A stretch of DNA of 46,097 nt from Glaciozyma antarctica PI12 (Eukaryota; Basidiomycota; Microbotryomycetes; Kriegeriales; Camptobasidiaceae). Position 1 is the stretch's first letter, and each line of letters begins with the position of its first letter. Positions 32,847 through 46,059 of the stretch are shown in pieces. The notes under the pieces are model-generated. The model did no database searches. It was given only the letters and a program-made list of their open reading frames with translations, and was not told the DNA's origin. The DNA lies in assembly GCA_002917775.1 (NCBI GenBank), contig KZ627150.1, positions 814,257 to 860,353 of the forward strand. The letters are read 5' to 3'. The position numbers were made by a program, and so were the translations under genes.

Positions 32847-34780
32847 ATGACTCCCCACACCCTCGCCGCTCCCGTAGCCTCCCTAGCGGTCCTCCTGCTA
32901 GGATTGGATTTTGCCGAGCGCGCGCACGCTCAATCGACTCAGGCTGATGGGCCTTCGGACCAGGGGGAGTGCGTGTCCACCTCCGTAAGTCTTTCTACGT
33001 CGTGCAAAGAGACGCAAGCAGCTGAGCGCTCGAGCAGGCCACCACGTTTTCGTGCGCGAACGGCGCGTTGTGTACTTGGGCAGGCGTAGCGCTGGGATTC
33101 AGCTGCGACGCTTGATGAGCTTGCTGAGAGCAGTGGGCCGCCTGGGATGAACTGTACTCTGGGAGCGGATGAGATGTGGGAGTGCGAGGAGGAGCTGGAG
33201 TGCCGGCTTGAGGAGTCGGTGTGGATCTGCAGGGATAGCAAGCCGCAGAGCAGGTTAGTACCTTTCGTCGGACGTGCGGGTGGTAGCTGATGTCCTATGC
33301 AGTGGGAATTCATGCGATGGGATTGACCTGGGATACTACGACGAAGGGCTGCACATCGTAGGACTATTGTGAGTGCTCACTCGCTCGTTCTCCGCAGGAC
33401 CTTTGCTGATCGCAGCAACTTCTCAGCGTGGTCCTGGTAGCGTCCGTAGTAGGCGTCTGCTTCCCTCTAGTGGCCTTCCGATGGCTCTCTCGCTCCCTCT
33501 CCTCCTCCATATTTTTCGCTGCGAAGCACTTGTGCGTCGATCTCGCTTTCGAGTCCTTGTAGTCGGCTGACACACCTTGGTTTTTCCAGCGGTACTGGTG
33601 TCATAATTAGCACGGCCTTCATTCACCTCCTCTACGAGACCTTCGTTGCCTGTGAGTCCTACCGAGTGCAGTCCTCAGTTCATCACTGACTCTTCTCCAG
33701 TCGGAAACCCCTGCCTTGGCCAGCTCGAGTTCCCTCCGGCAGCGGCAGCGATTTCAATGTCAGGAGTCTACCTCGTTTTCCTCGTCGACTTTTTCATCAT
33801 GCGGTGGCTCAAATCTCGCTCGTTGAACCGCGCGACTTCGCAAGCCGTCGCCCTCGCCGACAGTCCTCAAAGCTCTCTGGGGCCCGAATCGTGCGCGACT
33901 TCCTTTCTGGCTTCCGTCTCGTACTGACTCCTAGCTGCAGACGTAAAGTCAAGGTATCGGAGGCGTTGGGACACTCTCACGGTCCGGCGGTGGACGCCGA
34001 TACCGACTTCACCTCGCAGCAAGCTCGTTTCGACATCTACCTACTCGAAGGCGGCATTTGCTTTCACAGGTGCGTTCTCTCTCACCACCACGCGCTCCCA
34101 AATACTCACGCGAGTGACTCTCGCAGCGTCACCGTCGGCGTCGCACTAGGCGCCACTGGAGGCTCCCAGTTCACCGCTATCCTAATCGCCATCTGCTTCC
34201 ACCAAATGTTCGAAGGCTTAGCTCTCGGAAGCCGTATCGGTCTACTCGTCTGGCCCACCGGCGATGGCTGGAAGAAGTGGGCGATGGCAGCTGGGTTCTC
34301 GGTGCGTCCTTTTTTTTGGTTCGTGAGCGGGAGGTAGGGGCTGATGAGTGAGGTAGATTACGACGCCGCTGGGGATTGGGATCGGGATTGGAGTGCATCA
34401 TAGCTATAACCCTAACTCGATCGCGGCGCTCATCTCCATCGGCGTCCTCGATGGCGTTTCGGCTGGAATCCTTCTCTACGCTGGATTGGTCGAACGTTCG
34501 TCGTCCGTCCTTGCTTGCATGAGTTCCTAGCTAACTCCTTGTTCCGCAGTTCTGTACCACGATGTACGCTCCACTTCGCTCGTTCGCTACCGAGCAAAGC
34601 TGACTCGAGCTCTTTCGCGCAGTTTATGCATGGCGAGCTCGTTACGGCTAGTAAGAGGCGCGCTGGATTGGCTCTGTTGTTCTTGTTTGCTGGCTCCGCG
34701 TGCATGGTAAGTTCTCAATTCCGAGCGAGCGAACGCCGATACTGACCGCTTCGCAGGCCGTTGTTGGGAAGTGGGCTTGA
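32847..34780 (+). CDS. ZIP-family zinc/iron transporter
   Basis: Imports Zn2+/Fe2+ across a membrane; fungal Zrt-like proteins act at the plasma membrane. Thirteen exons are read, about 419 residues. Residues 1-28 form a signal peptide (hydrophobic VASLAVLLLGLDF, then AHAQ), followed by a Cys-rich ectodomain (NCTLGADEMWECEEELEC ... CDGIDLGYYDEGLH). TM1-3: GLFVVLVASVVGVCFPLVA, FGTGVIISTAFIHLLYETF and AISMSGVYLVFLVDFFIM. The cytosolic loop has the His motif GHSHG. TM4 FHSVTVGVALGA and TM5 CFHQMFEGLALGSRIG carry the metal-site His/Glu. The end is ACMAVVGKWA. The exon near 33037 has two phase-compatible donors (after 33050, or 18 nt later), so ectodomain length is uncertain. One 14-nt exon lies at 34550-34563. 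Confidence 0.92.
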
Positions 34781-34998
34781 TCGGTCCTCTGTTCATATTC
34801 GTGGCGGTTGTTCCCCGCTGCTGTCTCAATAGACACTTTACGCTATCTTTCGAGCTTGCGAGCGCGAGTTCTGAAGACGCCATCTCGTGGTCCGCCGCTT
34901 GTGTCCGGGTCACGCCTTTCACCTTCCTGCTTGTGCTTGCCGGTGCCTGTTCTATATATCGTTTTCGCAAAGGCTCTTCTTCTCTCATCAGAACGACC

Positions 34999-36462
34999 AT
35001 GTCGACGACCATCACCGAACCTCTTCGCACCCTATCCTTCAACGCCAGCAAGCACGCCTCGCTCCCCGCACCCTCTCCCCCGGCAATTCTCCCAGTCGCG
35101 TCCTCCTACACATACGCCCGCTTTCTTCCCAGCTTCGACCCCTCCATTCACCTTCCTCCCCTCGAGCCCTTCACCCACGTTGATCCAGGTGAGTCCCCTG
35201 GCACGAACCTCGGTCCCTTCGCTGACGGTTCGTCTTGCAGGGCTCAAGGCGCTGGATGACCCCGAGCCGAGGAGCTTCTTGAACAGTGCTTCTGTGGAAG
35301 AGTTGACGCCGGAATTCGGGTCGGATATTGAGGGGATTCAGTTGCATGAGCTCGATACGCGAGGAAGGCAGCAGCTCGCTCGGTTCGTTGCGGAGCGTGG
35401 AGTCGTCGTGCGTGGCTATCTCAGAGGGGATTTGACGCACCTGATGGTAGATTTGCAGGCGTTCAGGGACCAGAATTTTGTAGACCAGGCTCCCGAGTGG
35501 CAGTTGCACGATTGGGGAGCGCAAGTCTTTCTCTCTCGCGCTTCGATGGAGCGTACTGACTGGTTTCGACGCAGGTTCTTTGGACGCCTTCATGTTCATC
35601 CCACTAGTGGACAGCCACGCGAGTTTCCGGAGCTTCATCTCGTCTATCGCGATGGCAAGGGAACATTCAACTACGAGACGAACGAGCGTCTCACGACGAG
35701 TGTCTGGCATTCCGACGTAGGTGACGTTTCGGCCTGCTAAGGTAACTCAGGCTCACGATGGTATACGCAGGTATCGTATGAGCTTCAACCTCCGGGCCTC
35801 ACGGCCTTGTTCCTCTACGATTCGCCACCCTCGGGAGGAGACACCGGTTACGCAGATCAGCGGTACGTCGTCGCCTCCCTCTTCCCGTGCCAGATTCTCA
35901 GCTAAATCCCATCACAAAGTGGAGCGTACAACCAGCTCTCCCCGTCCTTCCGTTCGTACCTCGAAACTCTCCAAGTAAGGCTCGCCACCGAGGTGCGAAG
36001 CTGCTGCTCATTCCCATTTCCCTCCAGGTCGTCCACTCCGGCGTCGAGCAAGCAGAGCAGTCACGAAAAGGAAACCGCGGAGGGATCGTCAAGCGCGAAC
36101 CGGTCGAGAACGTCCACCCGCTCGTACGAACTCACCCCGTAACGGGGGAGAAAGCCCTCTACGTCAACCCCCAATTCTCCCGCCGAATCATCGGGCTCAA
36201 GCTCGAGGAATCCGACGCGATCCTCAAGCTCCTCTAGTGCGCAGTTCCTTTCAAACCCCAGACGACCAGCGCACTGACGCTTCGCAGCGCCCATATCGCG
36301 CAGGGAGCGGATTTCCAGACGAGGATCCGATGGAAGCCAAGGACGATCGTGCTGTGGGATAATAGGATTACGGCACATACGGCGATTGTGGACTTTAAGA
36401 GGAGTGGAGGGAGGAGGCATGGCGCTCGTATTACGAGTCAGGCCGAGCGACCGACGCTCTGA
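34999..36462 (+). CDS. TauD/TfdA-type Fe(II)/2-oxoglutarate dioxygenase
   Basis: Oxidises a sulfonate or related substrate with 2-oxoglutarate; taurine-type enzymes release sulfite. Seven exons (34999-35188, 35241-35520, 35575-35716, 35771-35862, 35920-35974, 36028-36236, 36288-36462) close exactly to 380 residues. Landmarks are [35 protein letters not shown] (His202, Asp204), [35 protein letters not shown] and [11 protein letters not shown] (distal His353), completing the 2-His-1-carboxylate iron site, with Arg366/Arg370 nearby for 2-oxoglutarate. Intron 2 has a GC donor with perfect GCAAGT. No targeting signal is seen. It resembles the fungal JLP1-like group, but the substrate is not fixed by sequence. 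Confidence 0.92.
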
Positions 36463-36811
36463 GTGCGGAGCGAGCGGTTCGGGTCCCGCCCTGTACATGC
36501 AATTCTCGAGTCCGTTCCGTTAGCATCTAGGATTTTGCAAGAGAAGTTCAGCCCGTGCGGCGCTGGTGCATCGAGGAAGCGCGGAGAGGAAGCCAGTAGC
36601 AGGATGGGAGCAGTGAGCAGGGCTTGGACGCCTGAAGCGTCGCGCAAGGAAGCGCAATGCAAGCAGAGGTACTGTACTGTGGTAGGAACAGCGTAGGTCG
36701 TGCCTCGAGGAGGGAGGGAAGAGGATAAGAGAGTCGCCGCACGGAACACTGCTCTCCCTCCGCCTGCTCAGGCTCTGAGTCCTCGTCACTGGGATCGAGT
36801 GGCCTCCCCCA
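36463..36811. other. intergenic, 349 nt
   Basis: 3' flank of the dioxygenase and promoter region of the PX gene. No supported feature. Confidence 0.5.
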
Positions 36812-38017
36812 ATGCCCAAGGACAACCCATCTCGCCCCTCTACAGCCCGCCAGCGCACCACAACCGTCTCAACAGAGATCTCCGACGCTACGGCCTCCCT
36901 CCTCCATCTCTCTCTCGACATCCACTCCCCCACTCCCCCGCATCAACGAGAGCCCAGCGAAGCTATCGGACTACGAGGACAGCGGAGGAGCTTGGAGGAG
37001 ATTAGGGTGCCGCCTGGGTATCGGGGGGCTGCGTCGCCGGAGGGAGCTGGGGGGAGCTCACAAGTCGGGAACGAGCTTGGGGGTGGGGATGGTGGAGAGC
37101 AGGGGGGTACGGGAGGAGGGGGGAGAGTGGAGGGGAGGCTGCAGCCGTTTCAGGAGAGCCCCCACTTGTTGAGGAGGTGTACTAGCGAGCAGGACCTCGA
37201 TGTGGGGGAGGATGACGAGGACGAGGACGAGTTTCCGGAGCAGGTGAGTGTCTCTGGGATATGCAGCTATGGCGGAGGGAGTAACGGAGCTGATATGGAG
37301 TGTTTACTTGCAGCAGGAGCCATGGCGACGTCGACCTGCGTCCATCGCGTTCTCCGTCTCACCGTCTCACTCTTTTCTCCGTGAGTCTTTCTCCAGGCCT
37401 CCGGCCTTTTCAAGGGAAGTCAAATATCGACTGACGATCTCTGCAGCGATTCGGTGTGCGCTTAGAGGACCATTCGGATCGACAGACAAACGCCTTCGCA
37501 ACCGATGTTCGGATACGAGGATTCTATCCCGTAGGAGAGAAGGTGAGCTGGATTCGAAGCTGCGATTATTTGAAGCAATAGAGCTGACTGGTCTTCCTCC
37601 AGGCCGGTGGATTCGTGGTCTTCGACTGCGAAATCAAGACGCGAGAGGTATGTTGGTCGAGAAGTGCGATGCCGATTCTTTCGCGTGCTCATGAGCTCTA
37701 TTTTCTCGCAGGGCACGATAATACGAACGCTTAAAACGGTACTCGGCTTTCGTCGAGCTGCGGAAGGATCTACTGGAGACGTTCCCACGACTCAAGCCGC
37801 TCATTCCGCCACTCCCTCCCAAATCTTCGCTGGGTGCGTCGCTCTTCTCCCCATCCTCTCGGAGCTTACTCGTATTGATTTCGTTGTTCTTGCAGCGAAG
37901 TTCCGGCCGTCTTTCCTCGAGCGAAGGCGCCAGCAGCTGTCGTTCTGGCTTGCGACGGTGCTGCTGCAGCCGGAGCTGGGAGGGTCGGGAATCGTGCGGT
38001 CTTTCGTGTTGGCTTAG
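36812..38017 (+). CDS. PX-domain protein (YPT35-like)
   Basis: Phosphoinositide-binding PX protein expected at endosome or vacuole membranes. Exons: 36812-37243, about 37314-37380, 37447-37542, 37603-37647, 37712-37833 and 37896-38017. The first 145 residues are low-complexity (Gly/Ser/Pro, then an acidic EDDEDEDEFPEQ). The PX domain starts about VRIRGFYPVGEKAGGFVVFDCEIKTREG and continues RYSAFVELRKDLLETFPRL (phosphoinositide-binding RYS), KPLIPPLPPKSS (the PX proline loop) and RPSFLERRRQQLSFWLATVLL. Short size with a C-terminal PX and nothing after it matches YPT35-type proteins. Two phase conflicts exist: exon 2 to 3, and an AAAA run at about 37732-37735, where three A would keep LKRYSAF in frame. 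Confidence 0.85.
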
Positions 38018-38350
38018 GCGTCGTCGTATCTATCTGTTGTTGCATTTCACAAGGTCGTCTCTCTCGCACCTCTCGCCGTCGTCGCCTCTCGTTGAAAAAG
38101 GAAAGCCAGGTGGGCAGCTCGCCCCAAAAGAATCAATCCGAATTTCCTGGGGCGCGCCCCGCGACTCGGGCTGAAGGACTTCCTCCTCCAACTCTCCTCC
38201 AGCTCACCGCGCCTGGTCGCCCTCGCTCTCGGAATCACATTCCCACCGCGAATCATCCTCAGACCCCTCGCCGGCGCCACCTGTTCTCTCCACTTTCTCT
38301 CATCCCGCGACGCGCCGTCCCCTCCCTTCCCGCTCTTCTTCTCCGCCGCC
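38018..38350. promoter_or_regulatory. POL1 upstream region, 333 nt
   Basis: 5' flank of POL1. No exact MCB (ACGCGT) is present here; one occurs at 38465-38470 inside POL1 intron 1. A C/T-rich tract precedes the ATG. Confidence 0.35.
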
Positions 38351-41300
38351 ATGTCTTCGCGGGCCGACAAGGACAAGAAACGAGCCAAGCTTGAGGAGCT
38401 CAAGGCTGCGCGAGCAGGAGGCAAGCGCGATTACAAGGTGAGCACCGACACGCGCGCCTTCTTCAACGCGTCGCTGATCTCGCGCATTCCCTTCCACAGC
38501 CCAAGGAGGACTCGGACATCTACGATGAGGTCGACGAGTCGGACTATAAAGTCATCGTCAAGGGACGACTGGCGGAGGACGACTTTATCGAGGAGGACGG
38601 TGTGAGCGGGTACGCCGACAACGGGATGGAGGACTGGGATCGCTCAGAAGCTAGCAGCGATGAGGAGGACAAAGGTGAGCGTGATTTCCGTTCGCTTTGA
38701 AGGCCGGGAGTGTGTGTGCAGGGGTGGGGTGGCCGCCTTGCTTAAGGCTAGTCACGCCGAGACGCGACTCCCCACTTCCCTCCCATCACGTTCCGTTTCG
38801 AGTGTTCGGCGGCCCAAGAGCTAACGTCGCTCTCTCCCCTTTCAGAAGCGCGTAAGAAGGCTAAGAAGCTCAAGGTGTCCACCTTGAAAGCGGCCGCCAA
38901 ACCCTCCGACTCGTCCAAATCCCTCACCTCCGCTGCCGCGCGTCGCAAGGCTCAACGCCCCGTCATCGAGGAAGGCGCGAACCCTTACATCAACCCGAAC
39001 CGCAAGAAGGAGATTAAGATGGGGGCTCCGCTTCCGCAGCAAGAGGACGACTTCATGGCGAACCTCCTCGGCGGACTCGAAGGCCAGGCGACGATCAGCA
39101 AGCAGGAGACGTTCAAGCCTGCGTCGGCGAGGCAGTCGATCGGGAGCTCAAACGCGCTGGGGAAGAGGAAGGTCGGCGAGCAAGGCGCGGTCAGGTCGAT
39201 GGAAGCTTCGTCGTCGGACGCGGCGATTTCGTCGGACCCGTTCTTTGCTGGGAAGGAGTCGGGAGCGTCGAGCGATGGAGAGTTCTCTGGGTCGGCGAAG
39301 AAGGCGAGGATCGAGGAGGTCGAGCAGGATCTCGGAGGGATGGGCGACATGGACTTCTACGATGGCGACGACGGAGCCGCCTGGGCGGAGGACGGGGACG
39401 TCAAGATGAGCGACGCGAAGCTCGAAGACGACGACGAGATCTTTATCAAGCCCGACCTTCCCACCAAGGCGAAGGGTCCTCCCATCCGTCGCCAGCTCGT
39501 CAACGGCACCGCCGTCAAGGTCCTCCCCAAGCCGGAGCCCGTCGACTTCCAGATGCCCTCGCTCCTCCCTCTCCCCGTCGGCGTCGCTCCCGCCAAGTCG
39601 AAAGGCATGGACTGGCGAACCGCCACCGCCGCCCTCGCCTCCATCGTCACTCCCGCCGGCGCCGATTTCGACGACGACGAGAAGGAGGAGGACGAGCCTC
39701 TCCCTCAGCCCGAGTCGCTAAAGCGAGGAGGGAAGAAAGCTCCTCCGCCGCCGACGATTGCGCACGCGAACGTGAACGCGCTCGAGGAGGACGGGAGCCT
39801 GCGTTTTTGGTGGTTCGACTACCTCGAGCCGACGCCCGGAGCCGTCAGGCTTATCGGCAAGGTCAGGGTCAAGGGAGGACCCGACGATGGGAAGTGGGTT
39901 AGCGCGTGCGTGTCGGTGACGGGCCTCAAGCGAAAGCTCTACGTTCTTCCTCGGGCGAAGGCTCTTGACAGTGCGTCTTTCCGCTCTTCCTCTGGTGACT
40001 GCGAGCTGACCAGTATTTGCGCTTCGCCAGGCGACGGAGTCGAAATTGACGACGACGACGAGCCTCCCGAGTTTGACGACGTCGAGATGGACTTTGTCAC
40101 CGACGCGACGGAGCGATTCGGCGCGACGAACGTCGTCTGCACGCCCGAATGGGTCAAGCGGCGCTACGTCTTTGGCATCAAGGGGATCCCTCGCGAGGAA
40201 ACCGATTGGCTTGAGGTTACCTGCGACTTCCCAGGTGCGTTGTTCCTTCTCGCTTTGGGCCTCGTGCGAAAGCTGACGATATTGACAGGCGGAAACGCGA
40301 AGGGCGAGAGGACCGACATTCCTGCGGACGCCTCGGGCGAGCGCTACAGTCACGTCTTTGGCACCAACACCAGCGGATTCGAGATGTTCGTCATCGACCG
40401 CAAGATCATGGGTCCCTGCTGGCTCAACATTCCAGCGCCTCAGATCAGCACGAAGGCCGTCCGTTCATTTCTCGTGCGTTGCCTTCAAGCTCAACTGACC
40501 CATCGCTTGCAGATCTCCTGGACCAAACTCGAGGTCGAAGTCCCGCACGATGGGATCAGCACGTTCGCGATGGACGACAAGCTCGCGCCCAAGGACAACC
40601 CTCCTCTCACGATCATGAGCATCAGCACGCGCACAGTTCTTCATCTCAGTCAGAACAAGCGCGAGATCGTTTGCACGAGCGTGCGAACCTGGCAAGATTG
40701 TGAGTGTTCGCAAGCTCCCTCGAGAATGCGTCGCTAAAGTCGTTACTCGCCAGCGAACCTCGACGACCCTCTGCCTATCGAGAAGCAGCCCTCCTCGGTC
40801 ACGACTCTTGTTCGATCTCTGCATGGCCCCTTTCCGAACGGCTTCGAAGCAGCTGCGCGAGCGGAGCGACCGAGGGGGAGAGGATCGACTTTGCTGCCTC
40901 TGCGTGACGAGAAGGCGCTCCTGACGCAGCTTGTCGGTGAGTCCGCTCCTGGCTTCCAGCTTTGTGCTGTTTCCTGAGACCGGTTCGTAGCTATCATCGC
41001 CCGCAACGATCCCGACGTTATCGTCGGACACGACTTCCTCAGCAAGGGAGCAGAGCTCGACATCATCCTCGAACGCGTCAAGGAGTTCAACATCGACAAC
41101 TGGTCTCGCATCGGCCGCTTCCGGCGGCCCAAGATTCCCCCTCTTCGCAGCGGAGCGAATGCTGGCCTCATCCCCGGTCGGTTGATCTGTGACTTGTCGA
41201 GTGATGGGTCAAAGGTGCGTCTTTTCTCCCGGCGGTCGAGAGAGCTGGGACTGATAGCTCTCCTGGTTCAGAGCATCATCGACTCGGTAACGTGGAGTCT

Positions 41301-44157
41301 CACCGAGATGTGCGAGACCCACCTCAAGATCGAGCGCGAGGATCTCGACCCGGACGACACTGCGCTGCTTTTCGACCAAACCCTCTCGACTCCCGCCAAG
41401 CTCCTCCACTTCGTTCGGCACTGCGAAGCCGACGCTTTCTTCCAGGTGGCTATCGCGTTCAAGGTTCAGGCTCTCCCCCTCACGCGCCAGTTGACGAACC
41501 TCGCCGGAAACTCATGGTGAGCACCTTCGCTCGCTCGACATCGCTACATCAGCTGACTACGCTTTCGTCTGCAGGAACAAGACGCTCGCTGGAAACCGCG
41601 CCGAGCGAAACGAGTACATTCTCCTTCATCGCTTCAACGAGAACGGCTTCGTCTGCCCCGACAAGTTCAACTACTTCGAACGGAAGGCCGCCGAGGCGAA
41701 GGCTCTCAAGACTAAGGCGAAGGGCAAGGCCAAGGAGGACAAGGACGAGACCGATCTTATCGTCGCGAAGAAGGAAAAGTACCAGGGAGGACTCGTCTTC
41801 GAGCCGAAGCGCGGACTCTGGGATCGCTTCGTTCTCGTCATGGACTTCAACTCGCTCTACCCCAGTATCATCCAGGAGTACGACATCGATTTCTCGACGA
41901 TCGACTGGACTGCTGACGGCGTTAGTACCGCATTCCTCCTCGCACTGGCCTGGCTCGCTAACACTTCGTTTCGCAGATGGAGAATCCCGAAACGGCGCCG
42001 GACCGAGCTCCCATCGAAGGCGCTCCTCAAGGCGTCCTCCCTCAGCTCATTTCGTCCCTCGTCGATCGTCGCCGCGCGGTCAAGCGGATGATGAAGGACA
42101 AGTCGGTCTCGCCGGCAACGATGGCGCAGGTCCGTCGCTTTCCACTTTCGTCGCTGGTTGCTCTCTCGCTGATTTCTTCTCGGGCACAGTACGACATCAG
42201 GCAGAAGGCGCTCAAGCTGACGGCGAACTCGATGTACGGATGCCTGGGATACGATGGATCGCGCTTCTACGCTCGAGCGCTCGCTTCTCTCACGACGCTC
42301 AAGGGTCGCGATATCTTGATGCGCACGAAGGCGGACGCCGAGAGCCTCGGTCTAGAAGTGCGTGCTACGTTTGCTGCCCGGTGAATGCTGCTGACTCGCT
42401 GCCACCTCCGCAGGTCATCTATGGCGACACGGATTCGGTCATGATCAACACCGACGTCCTCGACTACCAGGCGGCGCTCAAGATTGGCGAGGACTTCAAG
42501 AAGCTCATCAACGACAAGTACCGCAAGCTCGAGATCGACACCGATGCCGTATTCAAGACGATGCTTCTGCTCAACAAGAAGAAGTACGCTGCCCTCAAGA
42601 TCGAAGAAGATGGATCGACGACGACCGAGGTCAAAGGACTCGACTTGAAGCGTCGCGAGTTCTGCGAACTTTCGAAGGCGACCTCCAAGTACGTCGAACC
42701 TCCTCCCACCTCTTCACGTCGCTAATCTACTTGCACAGGTACGTCTTGCAGAAGATCATGTCGGGCGAGGCCACCGAGATCGTCGATCGTCGTCATTCAC
42801 GACTACTTGACGAGTCTCGGCGAGAACGTTCGCGCTGGATTGATTCCGATCGAGCAGTACATCATCTTCAAGGTGAGCTGATGAGGTGCTCTTGCTGAGC
42901 GAACGCCACTGACGCTCGTTCGTCAACAGCGTCTCGGCAAGGACCCCGAGAAGTACCCCGACGCCAAAAGCCTGCCGCACGTTCAGGTCGCTCTCAAGAT
43001 GAAGTCGAAGGGCCAAGCGGCGAAGGAGGGCGATGTCATCCCGTACATCTTCTGCGTCGGCGACAACGGTCCAGCGAAGACGGGCAAGGCTGAGAACGCT
43101 CACCACCCCGACGACGTTCGGCGACAAGGATCAACGCTCAAAATCGGTACGCACCTTCCTCGCGCACCTGATCTCGAGCCCCAACTTATCTCGCTTCCTC
43201 GCAGATTTCGACGTCTACCTCTCTGGCCAGATCCTAGCGTCGATCGAGCGACTTTGCAGCCACATCGAGGGAACCGAGAAGGCTCGTCTCGCCGAATGCC
43301 TGGGTGCGTCGAGCGCTGCTTCGATCCCGCGAGGCTTCTAACGACTCTTTTGACAGGCCTGGACGTCACGAACTACAAGGGTTCGACTGGAGAAGTCGCC
43401 GAGCGCGAGTTCAAGACGCTCCAGTCGCAGATCACCGACAAGGAGCGTTTCGCCGAATCGGAACCGCTGTCCATTCGCTGCCGCTACTGCCACTCGGAAG
43501 CAATCTTCGACGGCGCTGTCGAGAACGCTGTACGCTTCTCGCTCATATCGTTGTCAATCTGAGCTGACGTTCGTTCGCAGGCCGGTCTCATAACTCCCTC
43601 GGGCATCTTCTGCGCCAACGCCGAATGCAGTCAACCCCTCTCGTTCGCCTCGATGTCCGTTCAACTCGACCTCGCCTGCCGAAGCTTCATCGCCAAGTTC
43701 TACGAGCAATGGCTCGTCTGCGATGACTCGTCGTGCGGGAACCGAACGCGCATGATGTCAGTGTACGGCAAGCGGTGCCTCGCTGCGCCTTGTCGAGGCC
43801 AGATGCACTTTGAGGTGAGTCCTCGCTACACCTGCTCCCGTCCGCGCCCGTGCTGATGTCGTTGCGCAGTACAACGACTCGAAACTCTACGACCAGCTCC
43901 TCTTCTTCGACACCCTCTTCGACCCCGAGAAGGGCCGCATGAACGCCGCCGGTTCCGCAAAGCAGGGTGAGTCCCTCTCACTCGCTTTCTCATTCCCCCG
44001 CTGACCTCGACTTCTCGCAGCTGACGTCCTCACTCTCCTTGAAGCGAACAAGGGATCGCTCACCGCCCTCCGCGCCGTCGTGCAGAAGCACCTTGACAAG
44101 AACGGACGGAGGTGGGTTGGCATGGCGTCGTTGTTCTCGTACATGGGTTCCAAGTAG
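38351..44157 (+). CDS. POL1: DNA polymerase alpha catalytic subunit
   Basis: Family B polymerase that extends RNA primers in the polymerase alpha-primase complex at replication origins and lagging strands. The ~5.8-kb gene has about 20 introns. Order seen: N-terminal region ([39 protein letters not shown]), inactive exonuclease-like domain ([31 protein letters not shown]), polymerase motif [18 protein letters not shown], motif [14 protein letters not shown] and motif C YGDTDSV with catalytic Asp. The C-terminal Cys modules are [35 protein letters not shown] and [13 protein letters not shown]. It ends FSYMGSK. Intron 2 (about 38675-38845) is long for this window. Near 42780-42795 the frame slips by one between SGEATEIV and [16 protein letters not shown]. 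Confidence 0.96.
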
Positions 44158-44937
44158 GCGAGGGGTGTCTTGTAATCTTTAGCAGTTCGTCTTACCGTTC
44201 TCGGTCGTCTGCTTGCTCCGCTCGCTCTCGGCTTCATTCCTGCTTGGCTCTTTGGCGCTGCGTTTGAGTTCTACACGGTTCGGCGTCATGGCGTGAGCTG
44301 GTGGAGCTTTGGCTTCTTGCTGGAGAGCAGCTCGCTGGCGTTGCGGGGTTCTTTTTTGATCTTTTCCCGTTTCTTTCTGGTTCCGGCAATTGCTCCGCTC
44401 GCTCTCGGCTTCATTCCTGCTTGGCTCTTTGGCGCTGCGTTTGAGTTCTACACGGTTCGGCGTCATGGCGTGAGCTGGTGGAGCAGGGAGTTGAGCTCGA
44501 TGCAGACGAGCAGCTCGCTGGCGTTGCGAAGGTCCGTCGTCGAACTCGTCGCAGTTCTCGAGGATGCAGGCAGTGGTGCTCGAGCTGATGCTGGCGGGGG
44601 GGAAGGTGGAGCTTTAGAGCTACTCCTACTCGTCCTCTCTCCTTCGCAAGTGTGCTGCTCTCGTGCGCCGCAGAATGTCCTGCTCGAAGTCACGTCGAGC
44701 TCGCCTCCGCACGTTTGCTTCCTCGCGTTATTTCCTTCTCACCGACAGCACTCACTGTGGGGTGCAGGAACGAGACGCGTTGAGCGAAGCAGGAGCAGAA
44801 CCAAGCCGAATCACTCTCAATCGAAATCTCTCGCAGCGAAATCAACGTGAGGCCATACGTGGGTGTGCATTTGACAAAGGTGGTAGATGAAGAACATGGG
44901 AACGAAAGACGAAAGGTGTGGAAGCTGAGGGAGCGCT
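44158..44937. other. intergenic between convergent POL1 and histone H3
   Basis: 780 nt holding the two-copy 95-bp direct repeat. Open frames exist on both strands because of the repeat, but they have no recognisable domain, no splice logic and no orientation signal, so no gene is called. Confidence 0.55.
44213..44484. repeat. 95-bp perfect direct repeat, period 177 bp
   Basis: 44213-44307 recurs without change at 44390-44484. Beyond the perfect block the likeness continues in degraded form (GCAGCTCGCTGGCGTTGCG appears after both copies, the second shifted by 3 nt). A recent tandem duplication of a ~177-bp unit is the simplest reading. Confidence 0.9.

Positions 44938-46059
<1,122 letters not shown>

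Noticed and set aside
44179-44850. Open frames on both strands over the 95-bp repeat (a hydrophobic one on plus, a basic one on minus)
   Set aside because: They exist because the repeat is read twice; no splice logic, domain or start context supports a gene.
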